From: JAVBKU01 sp031553875
Lineage (GTDB): Bacteria; Bacteroidota; Bacteroidia; Bacteroidales; Rikenellaceae
Direction of reading: 5' to 3'
Length of the DNA: 64,000 nt
Assembly (NCBI GenBank): GCA_031553875.1
Contig: JAVBKU010000011.1
Coordinates: forward strand, 1-64,000
The notes under the pieces are model-generated. The model had not been told where the DNA came from. It worked only from the letters and a program-made list of their open reading frames with translations, and did no database searches. A program made the translations under genes and the position numbers. Positions 34,799 to 42,615 of this stretch are shown in pieces (position 1 is the stretch's first letter; each line of letters starts with the position of its first letter).

Positions 34799-35857
34799 AT
34801 GGAAGGTTGGATTTGCATACACAGACAGATAACAGACCATTCTGACTATTTCGCCGAGCCGTTCACACGCATGGGAGCATGGATCGATTTATTGATCCTG
34901 GCTACCCACAAACAGCGCATGATCCGTGTCCGTGGTGTGAGGGTGATCATTGAACGTGGCGATGTGGCCGTGGCCCATCTGACCCTTGCGGCACGATGGA
35001 AATGGTCGCGCGGTAAGGTAAAACGATTCCTTGACGAGTTGGAGGACGCCAAGCAGATAGTACAACGCACTAATAATGTAATAACCTGTATATCAATACT
35101 TAATTATTCCATATACCAAAATGGCGGTACAACAAACGGTACAGCAGAATATATGGAAACAATATCGCAGACAGTACAGCATAATTTCTCCTCAAGTGTT
35201 GAATTATCAAGGAGTTCGTCCCTTGAAGCCTTGTCTGGTGGTACAACAGATAATACAGCAGAAAGGTTAGCATATAATACAACAGATAGAATTACAAACG
35301 GGCAGCAAACAGACAGCAAACGGACACATACAATAATGTATAATAATGAAAATACAGTACACACACATAGTATAGATTCTGATCCGGTAAAACAAAACGC
35401 GCCCGCGAGCGTGAAAGTACCCGCGCCCGCACGTAGCGGTGGTGCTCAGACTGCCGATGTTATCGACTGTACCGGCGCACTCGCCGCCGAACTCCTGGCT
35501 TGGACCACCGCCACACGTCCCGACGTACAGCAGATGCCCGAACCGCTGACAATGACCCACGCCCGGTGGATGGTGAGTAAATACCCTTTTGACGACATCA
35601 AGCGCATATTACGCCAAATGCACAACAAGAAGGCGACGATCAATAACGTGAGTGCCTACGATACATTCGTCTCGTATGCCGGACGCGATACTATCCTCAA
35701 GGAACGTAAGTCCGCGGCAGGCAAGTTCTACACCTTTGAACAAAAGTCGGGCGAAATTCTCGACGGCAAGGCGAAGGAGTCGGACTTCATCTTCCGCGAG
35801 GTCGACGGACATAAACTGTGGCAGAAAATAACAGATATAGCACTACCTAACACATAA
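34799..35857 (+). CDS. Phage replication initiator-like protein
   Basis: The 352-residue protein starts with MEGWICIHRQITDHSDYF and a winged-helix region (about 15-95, including LTLAARWKWSRGKVKRFLDELEDA), the pattern of phage replisome organisers. A long Thr/Asn/Gln-rich low-complexity linker (about 105-200) precedes a C-terminal helical region (about 225-340). This architecture matches DnaD-like or O-like initiators of temperate phages. It is A+T rich in the linker. The initiator origin may lie in the linker as in lambda O, though I saw no clear iterons. No helicase, primase or polymerase is present, so host functions would be needed. Confidence 0.65.
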   Translation: MEGWICIHRQITDHSDYFAEPFTRMGAWIDLLILATHKQRMIRVRGVRVIIERGDVAVAHLTLAARWKWSRGKVKRFLDELEDAKQIVQRTNNVITCISILNYSIYQNGGTTNGTAEYMETISQTVQHNFSSSVELSRSSSLEALSGGTTDNTAERLAYNTTDRITNGQQTDSKRTHTIMYNNENTVHTHSIDSDPVKQNAPASVKVPAPARSGGAQTADVIDCTGALAAELLAWTTATRPDVQQMPEPLTMTHARWMVSKYPFDDIKRILRQMHNKKATINNVSAYDTFVSYAGRDTILKERKSAAGKFYTFEQKSGEILDGKAKESDFIFREVDGHKLWQKITDIALPNT

Positions 35858-35885
35858 ACCCGCCGCAAGGCATAACAATTTAGCC

Positions 35886-36200
35886 ATGAAAACATTACGC
35901 ATCGACATCACTGACCTTACCCTCGTTGAGGCGGCATTATTGCGTACCGCAGCGCGGGAATTGGCAGAGCGCACCCACAACCGATACCATGCGGAAAAAT
36001 TGCGGGGTCTGGCATTCAAATGCGGTTGTTTAGGGGAGGTAAGTATCAAGAACTTAGGCATTGTCGGGGCAACCCTCCTGCAAACTGCAGCCCTGCAAAA
36101 GGTGGCCAAGGTGAAGCCCGAGCACGCCCGGATACTGCGCCGCCTGGCGGCACGCATAGACGAGAGACTTCATCCTGAAGGTATTTCACTATTCCAATAA
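35886..36200 (+). CDS. Small helical protein with internal duplication, function unknown
   Basis: The 104-residue product shows two related halves: DLTLVEAALLRTAARELAER with KLRGLAFKCG, and NLGIVGATLLQTAALQKVAK with RILRRLAARI. The duplication suggests a helical hairpin repeat. No family was recognised. It sits in the early operon between the replication initiator and two small DNA-binding-like genes. Confidence 0.55.
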   Translation: MKTLRIDITDLTLVEAALLRTAARELAERTHNRYHAEKLRGLAFKCGCLGEVSIKNLGIVGATLLQTAALQKVAKVKPEHARILRRLAARIDERLHPEGISLFQ

Positions 36201-36218
36201 TACTAAAAACTCAACGAT

Positions 36219-36452
36219 ATGCTTATGACTATCAATGGCGCTGCCGAGAAGTATGAGATCGCATCACTTCGTATTGACATGCTCGTCATAAACAAGGCTA
36301 TAACCCGCTGTGTGCAGACATCGCCTTACTCGGGCAAGCGCGAAATAATGGTCGACACAACCGAGCTCGACAGGTATTTCCACGATAACCCGAGTACGCT
36401 CGAAATATGGCAACGCGACCGCAGCATCGTACAAAACGGCATCCTCCTCTAA
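36219..36452 (+). CDS. Small early protein with a helix-turn-helix-like start
   Basis: A 77-residue protein. Residues about 4-30 (INGAAEKYEIASLRIDMLVINKAI) resemble the first part of a MerR/excisionase-like winged helix that selects the DNA site. The following REIMVDTTELDRYF fits the usual wing and C-terminal helix. A second excisionase candidate, or a late-gene regulator, are both possible. Evidence is weak. Confidence 0.5.
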   Translation: MLMTINGAAEKYEIASLRIDMLVINKAITRCVQTSPYSGKREIMVDTTELDRYFHDNPSTLEIWQRDRSIVQNGILL

Positions 36453-36463
36453 AGCACTCCGTT

Positions 36464-36826
36464 ATGACACCCAAACCCGACCAACCGGCTCAAAATATCC
36501 TGCGGCGGGCCAACGCGCTCAATATCTCGATCACAAAGTTGTGTAACGACGCCGGCGTGTCGCGCCGGTGGTTTGAATATTTCAAGAAACGAACGCCCAA
36601 AGCAGTAGAGGCATATATAAAGATCGAAAGGGTTTTGATCGACATGGAGGAGGGGAGTCCCTCCCTTATGCGGGTGACTTTTACCTGTCCGAATACGCTC
36701 GAAAAACGGCAAGGCGTCATACAGGAGCATAACGGCAGGCAGTACATATACTGCAAAGATACAAACGACAGCTACCCGATAGCATCGGTGCTGCACCTGC
36801 GCTATAACAATCCCAACATACGATAA
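36464..36826 (+). CDS. Probable DNA-binding protein before the tail operon
   Basis: A 120-residue product with NALNISITKLCNDAGVSRRW, a lambda-repressor-like helix-turn-helix core, in its N-terminal half. The C-terminal half (RVTFTCPNTLEKRQGVIQEH, YIYCKDTNDSYPIASVLHL) is beta-rich. ATG 36464 is chosen because it directly follows the preceding stop, instead of an overlapping in-frame start 57 bases upstream. It is the last gene before the tail operon, so a role as late activator is an attractive guess without direct proof. Confidence 0.5.
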   Translation: MTPKPDQPAQNILRRANALNISITKLCNDAGVSRRWFEYFKKRTPKAVEAYIKIERVLIDMEEGSPSLMRVTFTCPNTLEKRQGVIQEHNGRQYIYCKDTNDSYPIASVLHLRYNNPNIR

Positions 36827-36919
36827 ATAGTGGCGAGGGGCCAGGAGGCAAAGGCGAGAAAATAAACCAAAATCGCCTTTACGGGATTGGATAATTCTTG
36901 CCAAACTTTCGCTGTTTTT

Positions 36920-36933
36920 GGAAAGTCCTTTCC
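36920..36933. promoter_or_regulatory. Palindrome upstream of the tail operon
   Basis: GGAAAGTCCTTTCC is a perfect 14-bp palindrome 67 bases before the first tail gene. It directly abuts TACTTTG, a weak -7 match. No good TTTG-N19-TAnnTTTG promoter exists in 36827-37000, so a regulator binding this site may be needed for late transcription. Confidence 0.45.
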
Positions 36934-37000
36934 ATACTTTGACCGCGTCTATTGCATTTGATTTTCATCATTTAGACTTTAGCATCAAATCGATCAGACA

Positions 37001-37480
37001 ATGTCGTATACACTACCTGAATATTACGCGCTCAAAGCCGCCATTGCAAGCGGAACCCAGTCGGTAACCTATGGTGACAAAAGTGTCACATATCGGCCTC
37101 TCGACGAGATGATACAGGTATTGAATCTGATGGAAACCGAGTTGTTCCCCGACGGGGCCACCTCCGTCAAGGAAGGCAGAACTATCAGCTACACAGTAGC
37201 CGGTACAGCTATCAATAAAGGAGATATCCGCATGATCGGCGACGTAACAGGTGTAGCCATGGCCGACGGCGCAGTAGGCGAAACTATCAAAATGTCGGTC
37301 ACCGGCGTTTACGAACTGCCCAAAGGTAGTGAAGCGCTCGCCCAAGGCACAGCGGCATACGTCAATATTACCAATGGCGTTACCACAATCGTAGGCGCCG
37401 CAACCGGCAACAAGTTGTGCGGACACGTGTGGGAAGACGCTCCCGCCGGAGCCGATAGCGTACTCATCAAATTAAACTAA
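37001..37480 (+). CDS. gpW-like / DUF2190 fusion protein (head-proximal connector)
   Basis: The 159-residue protein has two parts. Residues 1-47 (YYALKAAIASGTQSVTYGDK, YRPLDEMIQVLN) match gpW-type head-tail joining proteins. Residues about 55-159 match DUF2190, a beta-barrel family encoded next to capsid genes (AINKGDIRMIGDVTGVAMAD, VTGVYELPKGSEALAQG). Both families belong at the head side of a virion, yet no capsid gene is present. It may cap the proximal end of the tail, or be a scar of head-module loss. It starts the tail operon. Confidence 0.7.
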   Translation: MSYTLPEYYALKAAIASGTQSVTYGDKSVTYRPLDEMIQVLNLMETELFPDGATSVKEGRTISYTVAGTAINKGDIRMIGDVTGVAMADGAVGETIKMSVTGVYELPKGSEALAQGTAAYVNITNGVTTIVGAATGNKLCGHVWEDAPAGADSVLIKLN

Positions 37481-37493
37481 CCCTATTACCGAT

Positions 37494-37850
37494 ATGCCCC
37501 GTCCCGTTTTCAATGAATTTGCCAAACAGGTATTTACGGCCGCGATCAGTATAATGGGCATGAGCGCTGTATGGCACTCGTCAGATGGTGCGGAAATTAA
37601 TGGAGGCGTGTTGTTCAATACCCCGACTGAGCCCGAGAAACTGGGCAACGCCAACGGATACGAATATAAACCCAATAACGAAACGATCGAGTATTACGAC
37701 GACACCTTTGTCGGTTTGCGCGAAGCGGTAGACAGTGGCAAAGAGGAATATGTAACAGTAAACGAACGGGATTATTTGGTGTTAAGTGTCGCCGCCAAGT
37801 TTGACGGCAGAACACTGGTAGCGAGTATTACCCCGCACGAACAACCATAG
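37494..37850 (+). CDS. Head-tail stopper/completion-like protein
   Basis: The 118-residue protein with FAKQVFTAAISIMG, VLFNTPTEPEKLG, GYEYKPNNETIEYYDDTF and YVTVNERDYLVLSVAAKFDG resembles the small beta-barrel head-tail joining/stopper proteins that follow gpW-like adaptors in phage late operons. In a tail-only particle it would sit at the tail's head-proximal end. It is packed between the connector-like gene (13-base gap) and the tail terminator gene (2-base gap). Confidence 0.6.
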   Translation: MPRPVFNEFAKQVFTAAISIMGMSAVWHSSDGAEINGGVLFNTPTEPEKLGNANGYEYKPNNETIEYYDDTFVGLREAVDSGKEEYVTVNERDYLVLSVAAKFDGRTLVASITPHEQP

Positions 37851-37852
37851 AT

Positions 37853-38323
37853 ATGAATTACGCTGATTTCGAAGACGCAATTGTCGAGCTGCTGGACATT
37901 CCCGGTGTGGACATATCTGTCCTGCCGCATGTTGCTGCATTGAACGAGCTGCGTCCGACGATGAAGCCGCAACTGTTCGTAATTATCAACGGAGCCACGT
38001 TCGAGCAACCCGACAATATGGGTGTTATGTCGCAATTGGGCAGTGTCAGCGGCGAGATATTCATGCGCGCAAAATCACGTCGCGGCAATCTCGGCATATT
38101 CGATCTGTATACCCAGATATGCGGCCGTCTTATGGGGGTCAAGTTGGCAAAGACCAAACGCCCCATCACCCTATCGCAATTCGGATATGTGGCGGGCCTG
38201 CAGAACAACTGGCAATACTCCCTTACATTCTCATTTACCGCTTACGAAAGAGAGAGCATGCCTCCCGAACCGGAATTGACGATCAAACAAATAAACTTTA
38301 AACCCTATGGCGAAAAAGTATAA
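37853..38323 (+). CDS. Tail terminator-like protein (Mu gp37 / DUF1834 type)
   Basis: A 156-residue protein of the mixed alpha/beta layout of tail terminators: N-terminal helix (YADFEDAIVELLDI), strands (QLFVIINGATFE, VSGEIFMRAKSRRG), a helix (LGIFDLYTQICGRLMG) and a terminal strand with WQYSLTFSFTAYE. This protein caps the tube and sheath and is kept in tail-derived particles. The gene overlaps the next by 17 bases. Confidence 0.65.
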   Translation: MNYADFEDAIVELLDIPGVDISVLPHVAALNELRPTMKPQLFVIINGATFEQPDNMGVMSQLGSVSGEIFMRAKSRRGNLGIFDLYTQICGRLMGVKLAKTKRPITLSQFGYVAGLQNNWQYSLTFSFTAYERESMPPEPELTIKQINFKPYGEKV

Positions 38324-38546
38324 AGTGCTGGCTCCGTATGTGGTGTTCAGGATCGGACAAGGGACCGTCTGCAAGGAGTACTCCCTGAAAAAGGGCGACA
38401 TCTGCGAACTACCCGAGGACAATATCAGCGTAAGAGTGATGGTAGCCCGCAAACAACTGGCCGAAATGGCGGCCGAAACCCCAAAGAAAACCAAAGAAAC
38501 AAATAAAAATAAACCCGCCGGCAACGGCACAAAAAAATCACAATAA
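38307..38546 (+). CDS. Small tail-operon protein (DUF2635/gp38-like)
   Basis: The 79-residue protein has a short N-terminal domain with YKVLAPYVVFRIGQGT and a Lys/Thr-rich, probably disordered C terminus (residues 52-79). It occupies the place of the small Mu gp38-like gene just before the sheath gene. It overlaps both neighbours (17 bases upstream, 1 base downstream as TAATG), indicating coupled translation. Function is unknown. Confidence 0.6.
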   Translation: MAKKYKVLAPYVVFRIGQGTVCKEYSLKKGDICELPEDNISVRVMVARKQLAEMAAETPKKTKETNKNKPAGNGTKKSQ

Positions 38547-39760
38547 TGGCCTTTTTACATGGTATAGAACATTTGGACCTGCCTGCAGACCTTGTACCCG
38601 TTAATGACGTGGTAACGGCTGTGATAGGGCTGGTTGGTACGTCTAATGCAGGCGAAACCAATGTGCTGACTCTTTGCAAGAGTGCAAAGGATGACGCTCA
38701 ATTCGGAACTGAGGGAACTATTCCCGAAGCACTCAAAGCGATACGCTTTCAGGACAGCAAACGCGGCAGCGCGCTGGTGTTCGTGGTGAAGGTGGAACCA
38801 AAGGAGGAAGCTGCTGAGATTACGCCCGCAGATATCATCGGCGAAATCGCTGAAGACGGTACTCGTACGGGCATGCAGCTATTTGCTACAGCCGCATCTA
38901 AGTATGGCTTCGAGCCCATGATCTACATCGCCCCCCGCTATTCAGCACTCGGCGCGGTAAAAGATGAGCTTATCCTGATCTCCGACAAGACTGAGACAAT
39001 GGCTTACATTGATACACCCGACGGTTTCACGTATGAGGATGCTATAGCCTCCCGCGGCACGGGTACAGATGCGGAGTTCAACACGCTGACAGAAGGTCAG
39101 AAGCTGCTGTTCCCGCACTTCCTTGTTTCAAATCCGGCCTACATTGATGCTGAAACTACGCCCGATGAAGATAAGTATCTGAATAAACCTATGTCGGCCT
39201 ATGCCGCCGGCTTGCGTGCGAAGGTCGATCTGGAGGAAGGTTGGCACGTATCGTCATCCAACCACCGCTTTACCGGCGTACAGGGTTTGGATACAGATCT
39301 TACGTTCAGCATGGGCGATCCCAACAGTGAGGCCAATCAGCTCAACGCCGCAGGTATCACTACAGCCGTCAATCTGTTCGGCAACGGAATAGTGGAATGG
39401 GGCAACTACACTGCCGGTTTCCCTGGCAGCGCCGCCGCAGAAACTTTTGAATGTGTACGCCGTACACGCGCAATTATGAAGCGTGCCGTTGAACAGGCAG
39501 CAGTGCCGTTCCTTGACAAGCCGTTCAATCAGGCTAACATCGACGCTATCCGCAACATGGTCAACCAGTACCTCAATACGCTCGTTTCGCAGGGCAAGCT
39601 GCTTGCCGGTCAGTGCTTCTATCTCAAGGAAAGCAACCCCGCCGTCGAACTCGCCAAGGGTCACATAACATTCGATATCGAATTTACTCCTGCGATCCCG
39701 ATGCAGCGCCTGACTTTCACATACAAGATCAACTTGTCTAACCTTTCAAATGTAGAATAA
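38546..39760 (+). CDS. Contractile tail sheath protein
   Basis: The 404-residue protein begins GIEHLDLPADLVPVNDVVTA followed by IGLVGTSNAGETN, the start typical of P2 FI/Mu L-type sheath proteins. It ends with QRLTFTYKINLSNLSNV, in the C-terminal core domain that forms the sheath mesh. Central segments (EPMIYIAPRYSALGAVKDEL, RAIMKRAVEQAAVPFLDKPF) also fit. The sheath contracts to drive the tube through the target envelope. Length is within the range of short sheath proteins. Confidence 0.9.
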   Translation: MAFLHGIEHLDLPADLVPVNDVVTAVIGLVGTSNAGETNVLTLCKSAKDDAQFGTEGTIPEALKAIRFQDSKRGSALVFVVKVEPKEEAAEITPADIIGEIAEDGTRTGMQLFATAASKYGFEPMIYIAPRYSALGAVKDELILISDKTETMAYIDTPDGFTYEDAIASRGTGTDAEFNTLTEGQKLLFPHFLVSNPAYIDAETTPDEDKYLNKPMSAYAAGLRAKVDLEEGWHVSSSNHRFTGVQGLDTDLTFSMGDPNSEANQLNAAGITTAVNLFGNGIVEWGNYTAGFPGSAAAETFECVRRTRAIMKRAVEQAAVPFLDKPFNQANIDAIRNMVNQYLNTLVSQGKLLAGQCFYLKESNPAVELAKGHITFDIEFTPAIPMQRLTFTYKINLSNLSNVE

Positions 39761-39764
39761 GAAC

Positions 39765-40283
39765 ATGAGTCTCTCAATAGCAAAAGTATTCGACGCCAAT
39801 GTCTACGTCAATGACCGTAGCACACATGGCCAGGCCGCGGAGGTTACTTGCCCCACTGTAACTGCCCTAATGACCGACTTCGCCGCAATGGGCATGGTCG
39901 GCTCAGCCGAATTTTTCAACGGCTTCGACAAAATGGAAGCCACAATCAAATGGACCTACCCCGATAACGAAGTACAGAAGGCATGTGCCAACTTCTTCAA
40001 ATCGGTAAGCCTCATGGTGCGCTCAAGCAAAGCCCAGTATTCCAATGGCGACATCGAAAGCGAAGTACCCGTTGTGGTTTACATGCGCGGCTTGCCCAAA
40101 CAGCATCCCGGCGGCGGTTATAAGTCCAAGGAAGACACTGAAGTCGAAAGCCTCTTTTCGATAACATATTTCAAGCAGGAGGTTGACGGCGAGGTAATAA
40201 TCGAAATCGACGTGCTTAATAATATCTACAAGGTAGGCGATGAAGACCTACTTGCCAAGCGCAGAGAAAATCTCGGTATATAA
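39765..40283 (+). CDS. Tail tube protein (P2 FII type)
   Basis: The 172-residue protein starts SIAKVFDANVYVNDRSTHG and contains ALMTDFAAMGMVGSAEFFNG and MEATIKWTYPDNEVQ, as in the P2 major tail tube family. It forms the inner tube on which the sheath assembles. It directly follows the sheath gene (4-base gap) and precedes the chaperone gene (2-base gap), the canonical order. Confidence 0.88.
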   Translation: MSLSIAKVFDANVYVNDRSTHGQAAEVTCPTVTALMTDFAAMGMVGSAEFFNGFDKMEATIKWTYPDNEVQKACANFFKSVSLMVRSSKAQYSNGDIESEVPVVVYMRGLPKQHPGGGYKSKEDTEVESLFSITYFKQEVDGEVIIEIDVLNNIYKVGDEDLLAKRRENLGI

Positions 40284-40285
40284 TC

Positions 40286-40609
40286 ATGCAAGAGTTCAAG
40301 AAATTGGACCGTAAACCGAACCTTGGAGTTCGTAGGTCAATGAAGCTGGAAGATGGTACTGTGATCGAAGAAATCGGGATGACCGTAAGGGACAGCCTGA
40401 GGATCGCAAACAACAAAAGTCTATCCGACTCCGACAGAGGTTTACATAACGTAGCTGCAAAGATTCTGGTCAATGGTCAAACCATTGTACCGGAAGATTT
40501 GCAGGACGGATTCACCACCGAGGAATTTGAAGCAATAACCAAATTCCTATTCCCCGACGAACTGGCTGCTGCAGCGGAATCGAAGGAGGGTAAGAGAAAA
40601 AACGCCTAA
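40286..40609 (+). CDS. Tail assembly chaperone, short form (gpE-like)
   Basis: The 107-residue zero-frame product lies exactly between tube and tape measure genes, the place of the P2 E/E' chaperones. It has a small beta-hairpin start (DRKPNLGVRRSMKLEDGTVI) and a helical C terminus (FTTEEFEAITKFLFPDELAAA). Its last codons read AGA AAA AAC GCC TAA, containing a perfect slippery heptamer. It wraps the tape measure during assembly and is usually absent from the final particle. Confidence 0.8.
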   Translation: MQEFKKLDRKPNLGVRRSMKLEDGTVIEEIGMTVRDSLRIANNKSLSDSDRGLHNVAAKILVNGQTIVPEDLQDGFTTEEFEAITKFLFPDELAAAAESKEGKRKNA

Positions 40610-40782
40610 TATCTCTGGGCGATATAGTGTTCCTTGCACACTATACCGGCTCAGGGATAGAGGGGGTCAACGACCTTGATGTTGATGACTACTTCGTCTT
40701 CCTGGACGAAGCCATCAAGCAATATGAACTGGAAATGAAAGTACCCCGCCGCGTCGTATTGGCAGGGATAGAGAAACGGTAA
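40286..40782 (+). CDS. Tail assembly chaperone, long form by -1 frameshift (gpE')
   Basis: A -1 slip at 40597-40603 joins the first 106 codons to an open frame of 59 residues (RLISLGDIVFLAHYTGSGIE... ending VVLAGIEKR) that stops at 40780-40782. The stop lies 3 bases before the tape-measure ATG. The extension has no start codon of its own, yet it fills the whole gap. This exactly mirrors P2 E' and lambda GT. The long form is expected at a few percent of the short form. The frameshift itself is inferred, not measured. Confidence 0.75.
40597..40603 (+). promoter_or_regulatory. Programmed -1 frameshift site
   Basis: A AAA AAC fits the X XXY YYZ slippery rule in the correct reading phase, six bases upstream of the zero-frame stop. 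A stem formed by GTGTTCCTTGCACAC-like sequence (GTGT and ACAC around 40628-40643) could act as the stimulating structure. Confidence 0.7.
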
Positions 40783-40785
40783 CCT

Positions 40786-42609
40786 ATGGCAAATACAAGC
40801 ACTATAAAATTGGAAGTCATCTTGTCCGCGACGGACAAGATGAGCCGTATTATAGATAACGCCATCAAAGACGCCACGAAAGATCTGACCGCGTTTGGAC
40901 AAAAAACGGCGGAAATAGGTGATGCCATTGCCAAAGTCGGAACTAAAATGACGGCTGTGGGTATGAGTGTGGGCAAATCGCTTGTCAATCTCGCCACCTC
41001 AGCCGCAAACTACAGCAGTGAAATTGTCAACCAGGCACAGTCGGTTGGCATGAGTACGGACGCGTGGCAGAAACTTACATACGCGGCAAGGGTGTCAGGC
41101 GTAGGCCAGAGCGAGTTGATGGCCAGTATGATCGAGTTTGACAATGTGATTGTGGCGGCGGCCTCAGGCAACAAAGATGCCGCCGCGACATTCAGAGAGT
41201 TAGGCATAGACATAAAGAACGCATCAGGCGAACTGCGAGCCCCCGAAGAAATATTGGCGGATTTCGCCGATATCTTGGGCAGTGTGGAAGACGGGGCTGC
41301 TAAAACGGCGTTAGTCACCGAAGTTCTGGGTCAAGCGGGTGCAAGTATACTGCCTGCTCTTAATAAAGGCTCCAAGGGTTTAGAAGAGTTTTATGCCGCC
41401 GCCGAAGAGGCCGGATATGTTCTGAGTGATAAAACACTAAAAGCAGGTAACGAGTTCGGCAAGAAACTTAACGAAATAGGAGCAAATGTGAAGGCTGCGG
41501 GCCTGCAATTAGGCAGCGCTTTTATTCCGCTTCTGTCCGGTCTCGCTAACAAGTTTAATACTGTGATAAAGAGTCTAAGCAAATGGATTGAAGACAATCC
41601 CGTCCTTGTGAAGACTATCGGCGCCATAGTCGGAACTTTATCCGGATTATTGATTGCCGCCGGCAGTGTGGCGGTTGTTATAGGGACAGTCATGTCTATT
41701 GCAGGAAAATTTGCCGCCGCCTGGCGTGGAATTAAAACGGTAATAACCATCGTAAAGTTACTTAATACCGCCATTCTTGCAAATCCAATATTATTAATAG
41801 CCACAATAGCTGCCACCGCAGTATTTCTTATAATTAAATATTGGGATCAGATATCTGCTTTCTTTACAAAATTATGGGATGGTATAAAGGCCGGCGTATT
41901 AGTCGCATGGGAATGGATAAAGAACATGTTCCTAAACTATACACCATACGGTCTTATCATTAAGCATTGGTCAAGCATAACGACATTCTTCTCGGGTATT
42001 TGGGATAATGTCAAAAGCGGCTTCTTAGTCGCATGGGAGTGGATAAAGAACATGTTCCTTAACTACACTCCATACGGCCTGATATTCCAGCACTGGGATG
42101 CTATAGGCTCGTATTTCGCCGACATGAAATCCCGCTTCTTCACTTGGGGACAAGATATGATACAGGGGTTGATCGACGGTATTACGGGTTTTGCCCAAAA
42201 CGCCATAGACACCATCAGTAACATAGGCCAGTCAATAGCGGACAAGTTCAAAAACCTGTTGGGTATAAATTCGCCGTCGACCTTGTTTATGGGCTACGGC
42301 GTAAATATCTCGCAGGGCTTGGTCAACGGTATGGACCAGGGCGGCAGCGGTGTCGAAGGCTCGGCCGAGGGTATGGCGTCAATGGCAACACAAGGCATGT
42401 CAAATGCTATTGGCGACGGAGCCGGGATGCCCGGCATAGGTGCGGGCGGCGGAGTTACTCTCAACTACTCGCCCTCTATCAGCGTCAACGGCGCGGCAGG
42501 CCCGGAAGCAGCGCAGGACTTTGATCAGATATTACGCGCCCATTCAAGGGAGATTGTAGATATTATACGCCGCGAAATGGAGAACAGAACGCGGTTGTCA
42601 TTCAGCTAA
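40786..42609 (+). CDS. Tail tape-measure protein
   Basis: The 607-residue protein has the usual tape-measure composition: helical N terminus (ILSATDKMSRIIDNAIKDAT), phage TMP-type segment with GMSTDAWQKLTYAARVSGVG, and hydrophobic helices at about 285-360. A 42-residue unit containing LVAWEWIKNMFLNYTPYGLI occurs twice in tandem (repeat offset 126 bases, near 41900 and 42026). At about 1.5 A per residue, 607 residues predict a tail of roughly 90 nm, which is an estimate. It directly follows the E/E' frames. Confidence 0.88.
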   Translation: MANTSTIKLEVILSATDKMSRIIDNAIKDATKDLTAFGQKTAEIGDAIAKVGTKMTAVGMSVGKSLVNLATSAANYSSEIVNQAQSVGMSTDAWQKLTYAARVSGVGQSELMASMIEFDNVIVAAASGNKDAAATFRELGIDIKNASGELRAPEEILADFADILGSVEDGAAKTALVTEVLGQAGASILPALNKGSKGLEEFYAAAEEAGYVLSDKTLKAGNEFGKKLNEIGANVKAAGLQLGSAFIPLLSGLANKFNTVIKSLSKWIEDNPVLVKTIGAIVGTLSGLLIAAGSVAVVIGTVMSIAGKFAAAWRGIKTVITIVKLLNTAILANPILLIATIAATAVFLIIKYWDQISAFFTKLWDGIKAGVLVAWEWIKNMFLNYTPYGLIIKHWSSITTFFSGIWDNVKSGFLVAWEWIKNMFLNYTPYGLIFQHWDAIGSYFADMKSRFFTWGQDMIQGLIDGITGFAQNAIDTISNIGQSIADKFKNLLGINSPSTLFMGYGVNISQGLVNGMDQGGSGVEGSAEGMASMATQGMSNAIGDGAGMPGIGAGGGVTLNYSPSISVNGAAGPEAAQDFDQILRAHSREIVDIIRREMENRTRLSFS

Positions 42610-42615
42610 TAGGTT

